In this document: one piece after another, positions 9,519-17,915 of the stretch
How positions within the stretch are numbered: position 1 is the stretch's first letter
Layout of the letters: the number at the start of each line of letters is the position of its first letter
Assembly: GCA_014654705.1 (NCBI GenBank)
Contig: JACVZY010000090.1
Location: forward strand, 124,001-188,000
Reading direction: 5' to 3'
DNA from: Ignavibacteria bacterium
Lineage (GTDB): Bacteria > Bacteroidota > Ignavibacteria > Kapaibacteriales > UBA4661
DNA length: 64,000 nt
Notes under the pieces: model-generated
Told to the model about the DNA's origin: nothing
The model's input: the letters and a program-made list of their open reading frames with translations, nothing else
The model's database searches: none
Position numbers and translations under genes: made by a program

Positions 9519-9809
9519 AATCGTGAGATTGTAGTGAAAAATGGAGCGCAATAGAAAGTAGCAAAAAAACTAGATTTCCCAAAATAGTATCATAACTGGC
9601 ACGAAAATTGAATGGTACGATACAACAGGCAGTATTGCTTGAACAGGTTGGTTGACGAAGGTGCTTGAGCAAAAGCAAAGAAAAATTTCTTGTTCCGGCA
9701 TGAAAGGCTTGTATTTTTCCTCACGAATCTCTATCTTTCGCGCCCAAACAGTAAGCGATGCCCATTAAGCTGCATTTACTGTGGTGCGTAACAAAAGAGG
9801 AGCTATGCT
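9519..9809. other. Intergenic region before the toxin-antitoxin pair
   Basis: This stretch of about 290 bases separates two divergent transcripts. It is A+T-rich and has no convincing reading frame. It contains CCCAAAATAGTAT at 9578-9590, which recurs at 10540-10552 on the other side of the toxin-antitoxin pair. Confidence 0.5.
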
Positions 9810-10073
9810 ATGGCTATACACAATGAAAATGTGAGCAATAAGCTCGACTTTCTGGTCAATGAAAGTGCGAGTTTTATTCGCCGTTATATTGACGAACTTC
9901 AGGGACACAAAGAGCGTCAAGCAGTTCTTGACCAGATTGTAAGTGGCATTGAGGGGTTCAAAAGTCCTGGCGAGGTCTATCGTCCGTTCTCCAAATTCGC
10001 TCCTGTCGAGCCAATCGCTCAAGCAAGCGGCGGCGAGTCTTCTTCGCAATTACTCATCAAAGGACGACAATGA
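9810..10073 (+). CDS. Putative antitoxin of a PIN-toxin pair
   Basis: The 87-residue hydrophilic protein overlaps the next gene by four bases (ATGA), the usual antitoxin-then-toxin coupling. GAGGAG lies 8-10 bases before the ATG, one of the few good ribosome sites here. I see no recognisable AbrB, RHH or Phd motif; the N-terminal half is probably helical (KLDFLVNESASFIRRYIDEL) and the C-terminal half looks disordered, which fits toxin wrapping. The antitoxin assignment rests on gene position and size. Confidence 0.65.
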   Translation: MAIHNENVSNKLDFLVNESASFIRRYIDELQGHKERQAVLDQIVSGIEGFKSPGEVYRPFSKFAPVEPIAQASGGESSSQLLIKGRQ

Positions 10074-10525
10074 CACTCTATTACCTTGATTCTACCGCGT
10101 GGCTCCAATACTACATCCGCGAAGCAGGTTCGGAAAAGGTGGCAGCACTGTTTACTCCTTCCACGATTCTCGCTTGTGCCTCTTTTGGCTTTATCGAGGT
10201 AGTCGTTACCCTGAGCCGTTTGGCAAATTCAGGAAAAATCTCCAAAGACGATTTAGATCATAAAATTCATGAGCTTGAGAACGATTGGACGCAATTTCTG
10301 CAAGTCCATCCCTCGTCTCGCGTCATAAAGCTCACCGAAGCTGTGGCGCTCAAGCATGATTTGTCCCCGGAGCGAGCTTTGCACCTTGCTTCTGCCATTG
10401 CTGTGCACGAACACAGCCAAAATAGCGGTGCCGACACAATGACCACCTTTGTCTCAACCGACCCCGAACTTCTCGTTTTGGCTGCGAAGTACGACCTTAT
10501 GACCAGCAACCTCACGACAACTTGA
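10070..10525 (+). CDS. PIN-domain protein, VapC-like toxin
   Basis: The 151-residue product fits the PIN ribonuclease family. Visible acidic positions are D7 in YYLDSTAW, E in FIEVVVTL near residue 46, D in ALKHDLSPERALHLASAIA near 98, and D in VSTDPELL near 132, matching the four-acid PIN site. VapC enzymes cleave RNA, often tRNA, and are neutralised by a cognate antitoxin. It is translationally coupled to the 87-residue gene upstream. Confidence 0.82.
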   Translation: MTLYYLDSTAWLQYYIREAGSEKVAALFTPSTILACASFGFIEVVVTLSRLANSGKISKDDLDHKIHELENDWTQFLQVHPSSRVIKLTEAVALKHDLSPERALHLASAIAVHEHSQNSGADTMTTFVSTDPELLVLAAKYDLMTSNLTTT

Positions 10526-10664
10526 TTTGTTCCTCTTACCCCAAAATAGTATTCCAAAACATTAGAGAAGATATTGAGTTCTTGTTCGTACAGAATTCTC
10601 AATACAACGTATTTCCGCGCTCCACAGGCGCGTTTTTCGTTTTTTACAGCCCCCGACTTCCATT

Positions 10665-11564
10665 ATGAACACTTCTCATACCCGCGCCCTTATTTTGCTC
10701 GCACTCACTGCCGTTCTTTGGAGTTCCGGTGGTGTGTTTATCAAGCTCGTCGAATGGGATGCTCTCTCTATTGCCGGTGTGCGGAGTGCTATTGCGGCGC
10801 TGATTCTTGGCATCGTTGCCCCGCCGCGCACGTGGTCGCCTTTGCGCTTGACGCGTTATGAGTTTGGCGGTGCGGTGGCGTGTATGCTAACGATGGTGAT
10901 GTTTGTTGCCGCCACGAAGCTCACCACTGCTGCGAATGCAATCTTGCTCCAATATACCGCGCCGGTACACGTTGCGCTCTTTGGTGCGTGGTTTCTGGGC
11001 GAGCGAACAACAAGGCTGGATTGGATGACAATTGCATTAGTTTTTGTAGGAATGATTCTATTTTTTGTGGAGAGCCTTTCGGCGGCAAGCATGGCGGGAA
11101 ATCTGCTGGCGATTGCAAGCGGAATGAGTTTCGGGTGGCTCGTGCTTTTTATGCGCAAGAATGTGCAAGAGCGCACTCACGAAGCGCCAAGCTCGCGCTC
11201 AGACGGTGTTTTTTGGGGAAATGTGCTGACGGCGATTATTTGCTTACCGTTTGCCGCGCAATCGTTGGCGTCAGGTTTTACGCCCTCTCTACAGAGTTGG
11301 ATAGGCATCGCTCTTCTTGGCGTTTTTCAGCTTGGCATATCATACGCACTTTATTCCCGTGTCATTTCTCACGTTTCGGCATTGGAAGCGATTTTAATAC
11401 CTATCATTGAGCCGCTCTTGAGTCCGCTTTGGGTGGCGCTTTTTGCGGGAGAACTGCCCGGCAAGTGGACGATTATCGGTGGCATGGTTGTGATTGGTGC
11501 TGTTACCATGCGGAGTCTCCTTGTTATGCGGCATGAACGCTTGCTTCGACAGAACTTGAACTAA
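10665..11564 (+). CDS. EamA/DMT-family membrane exporter
   Basis: The 299-residue hydrophobic protein has about ten membrane segments in two halves, as in the drug/metabolite transporter superfamily. The first half carries AVLWSSGGVFIKL and ILLQYTAPVHVALFGAWFLGE; the second has SHVSALEAILIPIIEPLLSPLW and GEL. These are typical EamA features. The cargo (amino acid, nucleotide or other metabolite) cannot be inferred. The gene converges on lpxH with seven bases between the stop codons. Confidence 0.88.
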   Translation: MNTSHTRALILLALTAVLWSSGGVFIKLVEWDALSIAGVRSAIAALILGIVAPPRTWSPLRLTRYEFGGAVACMLTMVMFVAATKLTTAANAILLQYTAPVHVALFGAWFLGERTTRLDWMTIALVFVGMILFFVESLSAASMAGNLLAIASGMSFGWLVLFMRKNVQERTHEAPSSRSDGVFWGNVLTAIICLPFAAQSLASGFTPSLQSWIGIALLGVFQLGISYALYSRVISHVSALEAILIPIIEPLLSPLWVALFAGELPGKWTIIGGMVVIGAVTMRSLLVMRHERLLRQNLN

Positions 11565-11571
11565 GGAATTA

Positions 11572-12330
11572 TTATTTGCCACGATGAACTGCGAAAAAAT
11601 CATCTAAGCGGCAAAGACGCAGAGTTACGCCGTCAAATTCCGCGTAAGTGCGGTGCGTTAGCCAATCGCCTGTGTTGACGTAAAGACCTCTGCCCGCCTT
11701 GTGCTCAAACTGTTTTTCGATGGGTTTGTGTAAATGTCCCATGAGCACAAAGTCGCATCCTGCCTTGATTTTCTCCTCTGCAAACGCTTCCAAGCCGTCA
11801 CGTTCATTCCCAAATTGTTTATCGCTGGTGTAAGCGCGGCTTTTCCGCGAGGCTCGTGCGGCAATGCCTACACCAACGTCAGGATGAAGCCATTTCCAAA
11901 GCCAGAGCGCAACAGGATTGCGCAAGACCGCTCGTAGTATGAGATAGCCGGTATCATTGAATGCTTTCCCGTCGCCATGAGCAAGGTAGAATCGCTTCCC
12001 GTGCAGCACCGCCTCATGGTCGCCTTTGTGAATGGTGATACCAAGCTCTTCCTCAAAAAAGGTTTTGTGCCCGAAGTCGTGATTGCCAATCAGATATTCT
12101 ACCGAAATACCGCTATCGGCATAATCAGCAAGTGCTGAGAGTGTGCGGATGTGGTATTTGGGAACAACAGTGGCATATTCAAACCAATAGTCGAACAAGT
12201 CCCCCAAAATAAAAAGCCGCTCACAGTGCGGCTTTGCTAGGGTAAGAAATTTCAAAAGGTCGCGCTCACGCTGTTTGTCGGCGGAGCGCTCACCAAGACC
12301 TAAGTGTTGATCAGAAATAAAGTATATCAT
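11572..12330 (-). CDS. lpxH: UDP-2,3-diacylglucosamine diphosphatase, lipid A synthesis
   Basis: LpxH hydrolyses UDP-2,3-diacylglucosamine to lipid X and UMP at the inner membrane, the fourth step of lipid A synthesis. The 252-residue product has the calcineurin-like metallophosphatase set in order: SDQHLG, GDLFDYWFEY, GNHDFGH, AHGDGKAFNDTG, and GHLHKP near the C terminus. HPDVGVGIAARASRKSR is typical of the Bacteroidota LpxH group. The first motif has DQH where most relatives have DVH; the metal ligands are kept. It follows the TerC-like gene by 19 bases on the same strand, so the two are probably one operon. Confidence 0.88.
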   Translation of the reverse strand: MIYFISDQHLGLGERSADKQRERDLLKFLTLAKPHCERLFILGDLFDYWFEYATVVPKYHIRTLSALADYADSGISVEYLIGNHDFGHKTFFEEELGITIHKGDHEAVLHGKRFYLAHGDGKAFNDTGYLILRAVLRNPVALWLWKWLHPDVGVGIAARASRKSRAYTSDKQFGNERDGLEAFAEEKIKAGCDFVLMGHLHKPIEKQFEHKAGRGLYVNTGDWLTHRTYAEFDGVTLRLCRLDDFFAVHRGK

Positions 12331-12349
12331 TTCGTTCAGATAGGCAGCG

Positions 12350-13318
12350 TTATGCGTTCTGGTCGGCTTCTTTTATTTCGGCTTCGTTGGCTTCCGGCTC
12401 TTTTATGCTTCCTTGTGGCCAAATCTTGGAGGCAACGATGGAGGCGACGAGAACAAAGATTACAAAGCCAAGTGCAGCACCGATTGGAATTTTGTAGATG
12501 TCCATAATGAGCATCTTGACACCAATGAAGCTAAGAATAATCGAAAGACCAAATTTCAGATAGTGGAAGAGATTCATAATGCCCGCAAGAGCAAAATAAA
12601 GCGAACGTAAACCCAGAATAGCAAATATGTTCGAGGTGTACACGATAAATGGGTCTTGCGTTACAGCAAAGACGGCAGGAATGGAATCGACGGCAAAAAG
12701 AATATCTGTTGCTTCGACGATAAGCAGCACAATGAAGAGCAGTGTTGCCTTGCGCTCGCCATTTTCGAGGGTGAAAAACTTGCTACCGTCATACTTGTCG
12801 CTCACGGGGAAAAAACGGCGAAATACTTTGACCAGAATATTATTTTCGGGATTGACCTCGTCGCCTTTGTCGAACGCCATGCGAACGCCGGTGATGACGA
12901 GAAAAATGCCAAACAGGTACAGAATATAGTGAAACTGGGCAATGAGTACTGCACCAATACCAATAAAGAGTGCCCGCATGACTAATGCTCCGACAATCCC
13001 CCAAAACAATACCTTGTGCTGGTAATCAGCCGGAACTTTGAAATACGAAAACAGCAGCAAGAAAACGAAAAGGTTGTCCACGCTGAGGGATTCCTCCAGA
13101 AGGTATCCGGCGAGGAATTCCAAAGCGGAATCGTAGCCTCTGACGAAGAAAACGCCGGCATTGAAAATGAGAGCAAGGCTTATCCACACTGCACTCCACG
13201 TAAGCGCCTCGCGTACGGTTACTGTGTGTGACTTCCGATGGAACACACCCAAATCAAGTGCGAGCATCAGAAAAATAAAGATGTGGAAGCCTATCCACCA
13301 ATAGAGTTGTTCGGGCAT
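12350..13318 (-). CDS. TerC/Alx-family integral membrane protein
   Basis: The 322-residue protein has about nine membrane segments and the TerC-family motifs LALDLGVF, EESLSVDNLFVF and VEATDILFAVDSIPAVFAVT, whose acidic residues are conserved. Relatives (Alx, TerC, MeeF-like proteins) act in manganese or other metal export and membrane metal homeostasis. The frame extends to 13441, but the Met at 13318 (MPEQLYWWIGF) is the family N terminus. I looked for a yybP-ykoY riboswitch upstream, common before this family, and saw none. Confidence 0.87.
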   Translation of the reverse strand: MPEQLYWWIGFHIFIFLMLALDLGVFHRKSHTVTVREALTWSAVWISLALIFNAGVFFVRGYDSALEFLAGYLLEESLSVDNLFVFLLLFSYFKVPADYQHKVLFWGIVGALVMRALFIGIGAVLIAQFHYILYLFGIFLVITGVRMAFDKGDEVNPENNILVKVFRRFFPVSDKYDGSKFFTLENGERKATLLFIVLLIVEATDILFAVDSIPAVFAVTQDPFIVYTSNIFAILGLRSLYFALAGIMNLFHYLKFGLSIILSFIGVKMLIMDIYKIPIGAALGFVIFVLVASIVASKIWPQGSIKEPEANEAEIKEADQNA

Positions 13319-13604
13319 GGCTATATCCTTCAGAAAAAGCCGGAAAGAAAAAGGCGGACAACCGAAAAGCCGCATATCAAGCGGAAGCCGCACGGTCGAA
13401 AAAATATTGTGCGTGCTACTATCGAATGGTCGTTTCTGCACAAGGGCGCGAGAGGGAGCGATTTTCGTGCATCGTGTTTCGCAATTATTCCGTAATTTAG
13501 TAAAAATCTGTTATCGTGCATGGAAAATCACACCAAGACGAAAGAGATTTTACAAGTTTGACAAAAAAAGTTTTTCGTACCGTTCAATATTACCACCTAC
13601 AATT

Positions 13605-14300
13605 ATGGAAGCACATCGCATTCAAGCGCACCAGCAAGCCACGGCAAAAGGGCGTTTCGTCTCGAATAAAGACGAGACTATTCCACTTTTCAAAAATCCG
13701 ATTCTCGAATATTTTTCACATATTCATCCCGTCACGCCACTCGTTACTTTTATTCCTGTTGCAGCTGCTACTGCGTACTTTTCGGTACTGGCTCTCGGCG
13801 CTTTGTGGACGCTTGGGCTTTTTGCCATCGGCGTGAGCGTCTGGACGTTGACGGAATATGTCCTGCACCGTTGGGTATTTCACTATCACCCAAAATCCGA
13901 GATTGGTAAAGAAATTCATTTTCTCGTTCATGGCATTCATCACGATTATCCGCGTGATTCTACGCGCCTTGTGATGCCGCTTCTGGTCAGTATTCCGCTT
14001 GCATTGCTTTTCTACGGTGCTTTCTACGCAGCACTGGGTGTGTACACCAATGGAGTGTTTTGTGGCTTTATTGTCGGTTATATGCTTTATGATTCAATTC
14101 ACTACGCCACACACCACTTGCCGATGAAAAGCAAATTCGGTCGTTTTCTCAAGACTTACCATATGCGCCATCACTACCAAGATAGCGACACCGCGTATGG
14201 TGTGAGCAATCCGCTCTGGGATTATGTGATTGGTACTGTTCCTCAGTATCTCAAAAATGATGCCAAAAATGCGGAATTTAACGAAAAAGAAAAGATTTAG
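13605..14300 (+). CDS. Fatty acid hydroxylase-superfamily membrane protein
   Basis: This 231-residue membrane protein has the metal-binding histidine clusters of the sterol desaturase/fatty acid hydroxylase superfamily: HRWVFHYH, HFLVHGIHHDYP, HYATHH and HMRHHYQD. The spacing is closest to Scs7/FA2H-type enzymes, which 2-hydroxylate sphingolipid acyl chains; a role in 2-hydroxylating fatty acids of lipid A or sphingolipids is possible but inferred. The first in-frame start (13317) gives a non-homologous basic extension, so the ATG at 13605 is chosen. It is divergent from terC. Confidence 0.85.
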   Translation: MEAHRIQAHQQATAKGRFVSNKDETIPLFKNPILEYFSHIHPVTPLVTFIPVAAATAYFSVLALGALWTLGLFAIGVSVWTLTEYVLHRWVFHYHPKSEIGKEIHFLVHGIHHDYPRDSTRLVMPLLVSIPLALLFYGAFYAALGVYTNGVFCGFIVGYMLYDSIHYATHHLPMKSKFGRFLKTYHMRHHYQDSDTAYGVSNPLWDYVIGTVPQYLKNDAKNAEFNEKEKI

Positions 14301-14374
14301 ACACCGCATAGCAGTAAAAAACTCCATTGTTCTGTAAGCAAATTTTTATCCGTCATTCATATTCCTGCCCATTT

Positions 14375-14896
14375 ATGGCACTGACAAAAGAGACGATTTT
14401 GCAAGTCCTCGCGCCGATTTGCGGCACGGTGGAAGTGGTTGAGTATCGCGGCGAAACGACCTTTATGATTGACAAAGGTGATATCGTCGAGGCAGCCCGC
14501 GAACTCCAGACCAACCCGCGAACGAAGTTCGAGATGCTGATAGATATTACCGCCGTTGATTATTTTCGCCGGAAGAATCGCTTTGAAACAGTCTATGTGC
14601 TGTTCGCTCTCGAAACTGCAACCCGTATTATTCTTAAAGTGCCGCTCGACGATTATGACGAGCCGCACTGTCCGACGCTGACGGGAGTCTATGAGGCGGC
14701 AAACTGGTATGAGCGCGAAGCGTACGACATGTACGGCATTATCTTCGACGGGCACCCCGATTTGCGCCGATTCTATATGCCGGAGGATTTTGTTGACCCC
14801 GACACCGCCGAACCGCTCTACCCCCTTCGCAAAGACTTTCCGCTCATGGGCATTCCGGGTTCATTGCCGCTGCCGGAGAAAAGCCCGCAGTATTGA
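14375..14896 (+). CDS. nuoC: NADH-quinone oxidoreductase subunit C
   Basis: NuoC is a peripheral-arm subunit of respiratory complex I, on the cytoplasmic side. The 173-residue product has the family signature YEAANWYEREAYDMYGI, then GHPDLRRFYMPEDF and the C-terminal YPLRKDFPL. The ATG at 14375 (MALTKET) is preferred over the frame start at 14327. No other nuo gene lies beside it; both neighbours are unrelated and a terminator follows at 14940-14973, so it is transcribed apart from the rest of complex I. Confidence 0.92.
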   Translation: MALTKETILQVLAPICGTVEVVEYRGETTFMIDKGDIVEAARELQTNPRTKFEMLIDITAVDYFRRKNRFETVYVLFALETATRIILKVPLDDYDEPHCPTLTGVYEAANWYEREAYDMYGIIFDGHPDLRRFYMPEDFVDPDTAEPLYPLRKDFPLMGIPGSLPLPEKSPQY

Positions 14897-14939
14897 GGCT
14901 ATAAGCGATAATAAACGATTCGTCAGTATTGATACAACA

Positions 14940-14973
14940 AAACGTCCTTGCAGTCTGTCTTGCAAGGACGTTT
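14940..14973. terminator. Bidirectional terminator between nuoC and the thioredoxin-like gene
   Basis: The arms AAACGTCCTTGCA (14940-14952) and TGCAAGGACGTTT (14961-14973) are a perfect 13-bp inverted repeat around an eight-base loop. It sits between convergent genes and could serve both. Confidence 0.85.
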
Positions 14974-14996
14974 ATGTATGATGCCGTTCTGTACGC

Positions 14997-15626
14997 TTAT
15001 TCCTTCGACCATTCCCGCACGCACGCCAGCATCTCGCCTTGCAGTGATTCTGTCTTGTCTTTGGCATACCATGCGTGAACGTTGGCAATCACCGTGTCGT
15101 GGTCTGTTCCGAGCGCTTTTTGTTCCATTACATAGTCTTGAGCGGCTTTTGGGCGTGGTCCCCACTGCCCGATTTCATCTAATGTAGCAGCATCAAGGCA
15201 TATCAACTTGGGGATAGCACGGGCTGTTCCGCCCGTCAGATAGGCATTCATCACGTCGGGGTGCTGATCGCGGAGTAAGATTTTAATTTCAATAGCTGGC
15301 GAAAGTTCTGCAAGGCGCATAAAGACAGGCAAGTTTTGTGCTGCATCGCCACACCACGATTCCGAGAGAATGAGCCAAATCCATTGCCCTTGTACGCCGC
15401 GCACTGCCTCTTGTAAATCTGCATGAAGCACTGTCGTCTTATAGATTCGGCTTGTGCGCTGAAGATTGACCTTTGTATATTCGAGTATCTGCGGCGTATT
15501 CAGTCCGTCGGCTTCCGATGTGGTGCGTCCTTTGGCAAAAAGTTCTTCGGAAAGGTGCAAGTACTCTTGATAGGTCATCGCGCCAGCGATATGCGCCCGC
15601 GTAATGACCGATTGTGGCTTGTTCAT
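14997..15626 (-). CDS. Thioredoxin-fold protein with a single active-site cysteine
   Basis: The 209-residue protein belongs to a Bacteroidota thioredoxin-like family beginning MNKPQSVITRAHIAGAMTYQ. The active-site region reads SESWCGDAAQNLP: WCGDA replaces WCGPC, so only the first cysteine remains and ordinary dithiol exchange is unlikely. IPKLICLD holds the cis-proline expected in the fold. The frame reaches 15749, but the Met at 15626 matches the family start. Its partner is unknown. It is divergent from menA. Confidence 0.8.
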   Translation of the reverse strand: MNKPQSVITRAHIAGAMTYQEYLHLSEELFAKGRTTSEADGLNTPQILEYTKVNLQRTSRIYKTTVLHADLQEAVRGVQGQWIWLILSESWCGDAAQNLPVFMRLAELSPAIEIKILLRDQHPDVMNAYLTGGTARAIPKLICLDAATLDEIGQWGPRPKAAQDYVMEQKALGTDHDTVIANVHAWYAKDKTESLQGEMLACVREWSKE

Positions 15627-15757
15627 GCGATATTGGTGAAAGTGTACAAAACGTGCTTCTGCAGTGGCAGTGATGGTTATCCTCAGAAAATTACGCAAAT
15701 TGAAGCACTCTGCCCAAAATTCATTCCTCAAAAATTCAACACTCAACACTTCCCATT

Positions 15758-16636
15758 ATGAATCCTTGGTTTCTCGCTATTCGCCCCAAAACGCTACCCG
15801 CCGGTGCGGCGCCTGTTGTCTTGGGAACGGCGCTGGCATTTGCTGCGGGGAAATTTGCCGTGCTTCCCGCGCTTGCAACGCTTGTGTGCGCCTTGCTGAT
15901 GCAAATTGCCTCTAATCTCATCAACGACCTCTACGACTATCGCAAAGGCGCAGACACCGCCGAGCGCTTAGGTCCGCCGCGTGCGGTTTCGTCCGGAATG
16001 CTCTCGGAGCAAGCCGTGAAAAGGGCTGCGTGGCTGGCTGCGGGAACGGCTTTTGTGTTGGGGCAGTACCTCGTCTGGACGGGCGGCTGGCAAATTCTGG
16101 CTATTGGCGTGGTGTCGCTCATTGCTGCATGGGCGTACACGGGCGGTCCCGTGCCGCTTGCGTACATTGGGCTTGGCGAAGTGTGTGCCTTTGTATTCTA
16201 TGGTGTGGTGTCTGTCTGCGGCACGTACTACCTTCAAGCGCACGAGTGGTCGCCCATAGCGCTTCTCTTCTCGCTTGCACCGGCATTTTGGTCGGCGAAT
16301 ATTCTGCTCGTGAATAACATACGCGACATTCCCACCGATGCCGCCGTCGGGAAGCGCACCCTTGCTGTACGCATCGGCGAAGAAAATGCACGGCTGCTCT
16401 ATTGCTTTATAGTGGGGGCGGCGCTTCTTGTTCCCGCGTATTATGCGCTCACGTGGCGTGAGTGGTGGATGCTGCTGCCACTTCTGGCTGCGCCGCTTGG
16501 CATGATGGCGTGCCGGAGCGCTATGACCTTGCAAGGCGCAGCCCTAAACGCCTTGCTGCTTCAGACGGTGCGCTTGCTCATCGTCCACACAGCGCTTATT
16601 GCGGGAGTGTTGTGTGGGAAGGCGCTTTTCCTTTGA
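15758..16636 (+). CDS. menA: 1,4-dihydroxy-2-naphthoate polyprenyltransferase
   Basis: MenA prenylates 1,4-dihydroxy-2-naphthoate in the membrane to make demethylmenaquinone. The 292-residue product begins with the MenA signature WFLAIRPKTLPAGAAPV and has the two aspartate motifs for Mg-diphosphate binding: NLINDLYDYRKGAD (about 52-65) and NNIRDIPTDAAVGKRTLAVR (about 187-206). About eight membrane segments are visible. Its presence implies menaquinone respiration, consistent with nuoC nearby. Confidence 0.92.
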   Translation: MNPWFLAIRPKTLPAGAAPVVLGTALAFAAGKFAVLPALATLVCALLMQIASNLINDLYDYRKGADTAERLGPPRAVSSGMLSEQAVKRAAWLAAGTAFVLGQYLVWTGGWQILAIGVVSLIAAWAYTGGPVPLAYIGLGEVCAFVFYGVVSVCGTYYLQAHEWSPIALLFSLAPAFWSANILLVNNIRDIPTDAAVGKRTLAVRIGEENARLLYCFIVGAALLVPAYYALTWREWWMLLPLLAAPLGMMACRSAMTLQGAALNALLLQTVRLLIVHTALIAGVLCGKALFL

Positions 16637-16739
16637 ATCTTCGGGGGAAAATGCGAAATTGCGCTTCAGTCAGGCAAAATGCTTTCCCCCTTAAGCCGAT
16701 AAACGGCGTAACAATGTGCAATATTAACTACAAGCAATT

Positions 16740-17897
16740 ATGAAACTCCTGCGATTTCTCCTGCCCGTGCTGTTGCTTCCCGTATTTCTAACGGCACTTC
16801 ACGCTCAAAGCAACACAACGGCAACAGTCTTGCGCCCCTACATTACGAGTGTTTCGCCATCAATAATTTCCCCGGGGTCGCCTCAAACAACAATTACCAT
16901 TAACGGTAGGCGCTTTCAGCAAGGTTTGGAGGTGTATTTCTCAACCCAAAAACTCTCACAGGTGTTTCTCGCGGGAGATTCGCTCATTACTGCCACTATT
17001 CCGGCTTCACTGCTGATTCAGCCCGGGCAGGCTTCATTGCTGGTTGTTAATCCCGACCAAACAGCGATTGGCTTCATTGTACCGATTGGTGTTCTTCGTA
17101 ATGAGACTTCAAGAATCTCAATTGAGCCTTCCGTAACGTTGGCTACATTAACAGCTTTTACCGTACGGATTAGTGGTTCCGGCTTTAACGGGAATACACG
17201 CGTATTCTTGGATGGCTTTGGCAATACAGAATTACGCATCATCAGCATAAGCCCTACCCTTATCCTTGCTCAAGTGCCGGCATATCTTAATGTACCTGAT
17301 TTCCATGTTATAGTAATTGTTGAGAATAATATCAACGTACAGGGAGCAAGATTAACAATATTTGAGATTGAGCGACCATGGATACAAATTACGCGGATTA
17401 CGCCATCAATCTTATCGGCAACTGGTGGCACTATAACGATAAGCGGCTTCGGTTTTTCTTTAGGTGCGAGAGTATTTTTTGGTTCTCAGCAACTCACAAT
17501 CTTGAGTAGTAGCGCCACCCAGATAGCTGCGGTTGTTCCTGCAAATCTGCCTTTTGGTTACTATCTGCTGAGTGTAGTAAATCCCAATGGGGCAACAGCC
17601 ACACAGGCGTTAGGCTATGGAGTGAATAGCGTCTTTGCCCCTTCTGAAAATACCACCCTCTACCCCAACCCCGCCACCACAGCCCTCACGCTCGAAACCA
17701 CTCTCGACCGCGCTGCCACACTGACGCTTACTCTGCGCAATATCCTCGGTGAAGCCGTGCTGCAAGAGCGCCACACTGCCGCTTCGGGACGCTTCTCTAC
17801 GACGCTGGACGTAAGCGCACTTGCTAACGGCGTGTATATGCTGGAAGTAAGCGATGGCACAGGCGGACGCTGGGTGCAGAAGGTCGTCAAATACTAA
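16740..17897 (+). CDS. Secreted IPT/TIG-repeat protein with T9SS sorting domain
   Basis: The 385-residue protein has a signal peptide (cut near LHAQ), three IPT/TIG immunoglobulin-like domains (ITSVSPSIISPG, ISIEPSVTLATL, ITRITPSILSATGG) and a T9SS type A C-terminal domain (LYPNPATTALTLE, LRNILGEAVLQE, NGVYMLEVSDG). It is predicted to cross the outer membrane by T9SS and be released or anchored at the surface. The last 250 bases are nearly identical to the 3' end of the next gene. The ligand is unknown. Confidence 0.88.
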   Translation: MKLLRFLLPVLLLPVFLTALHAQSNTTATVLRPYITSVSPSIISPGSPQTTITINGRRFQQGLEVYFSTQKLSQVFLAGDSLITATIPASLLIQPGQASLLVVNPDQTAIGFIVPIGVLRNETSRISIEPSVTLATLTAFTVRISGSGFNGNTRVFLDGFGNTELRIISISPTLILAQVPAYLNVPDFHVIVIVENNINVQGARLTIFEIERPWIQITRITPSILSATGGTITISGFGFSLGARVFFGSQQLTILSSSATQIAAVVPANLPFGYYLLSVVNPNGATATQALGYGVNSVFAPSENTTLYPNPATTALTLETTLDRAATLTLTLRNILGEAVLQERHTAASGRFSTTLDVSALANGVYMLEVSDGTGGRWVQKVVKY

Positions 17898-17915
17898 TTT
17901 AATCTTCAAGTAACT

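Noticed and set aside
13319-13604. Possible manganese riboswitch (yybP-ykoY type) before the TerC-like gene
   Set aside because: The family is often so regulated, but I could not find the conserved core on the relevant strand.
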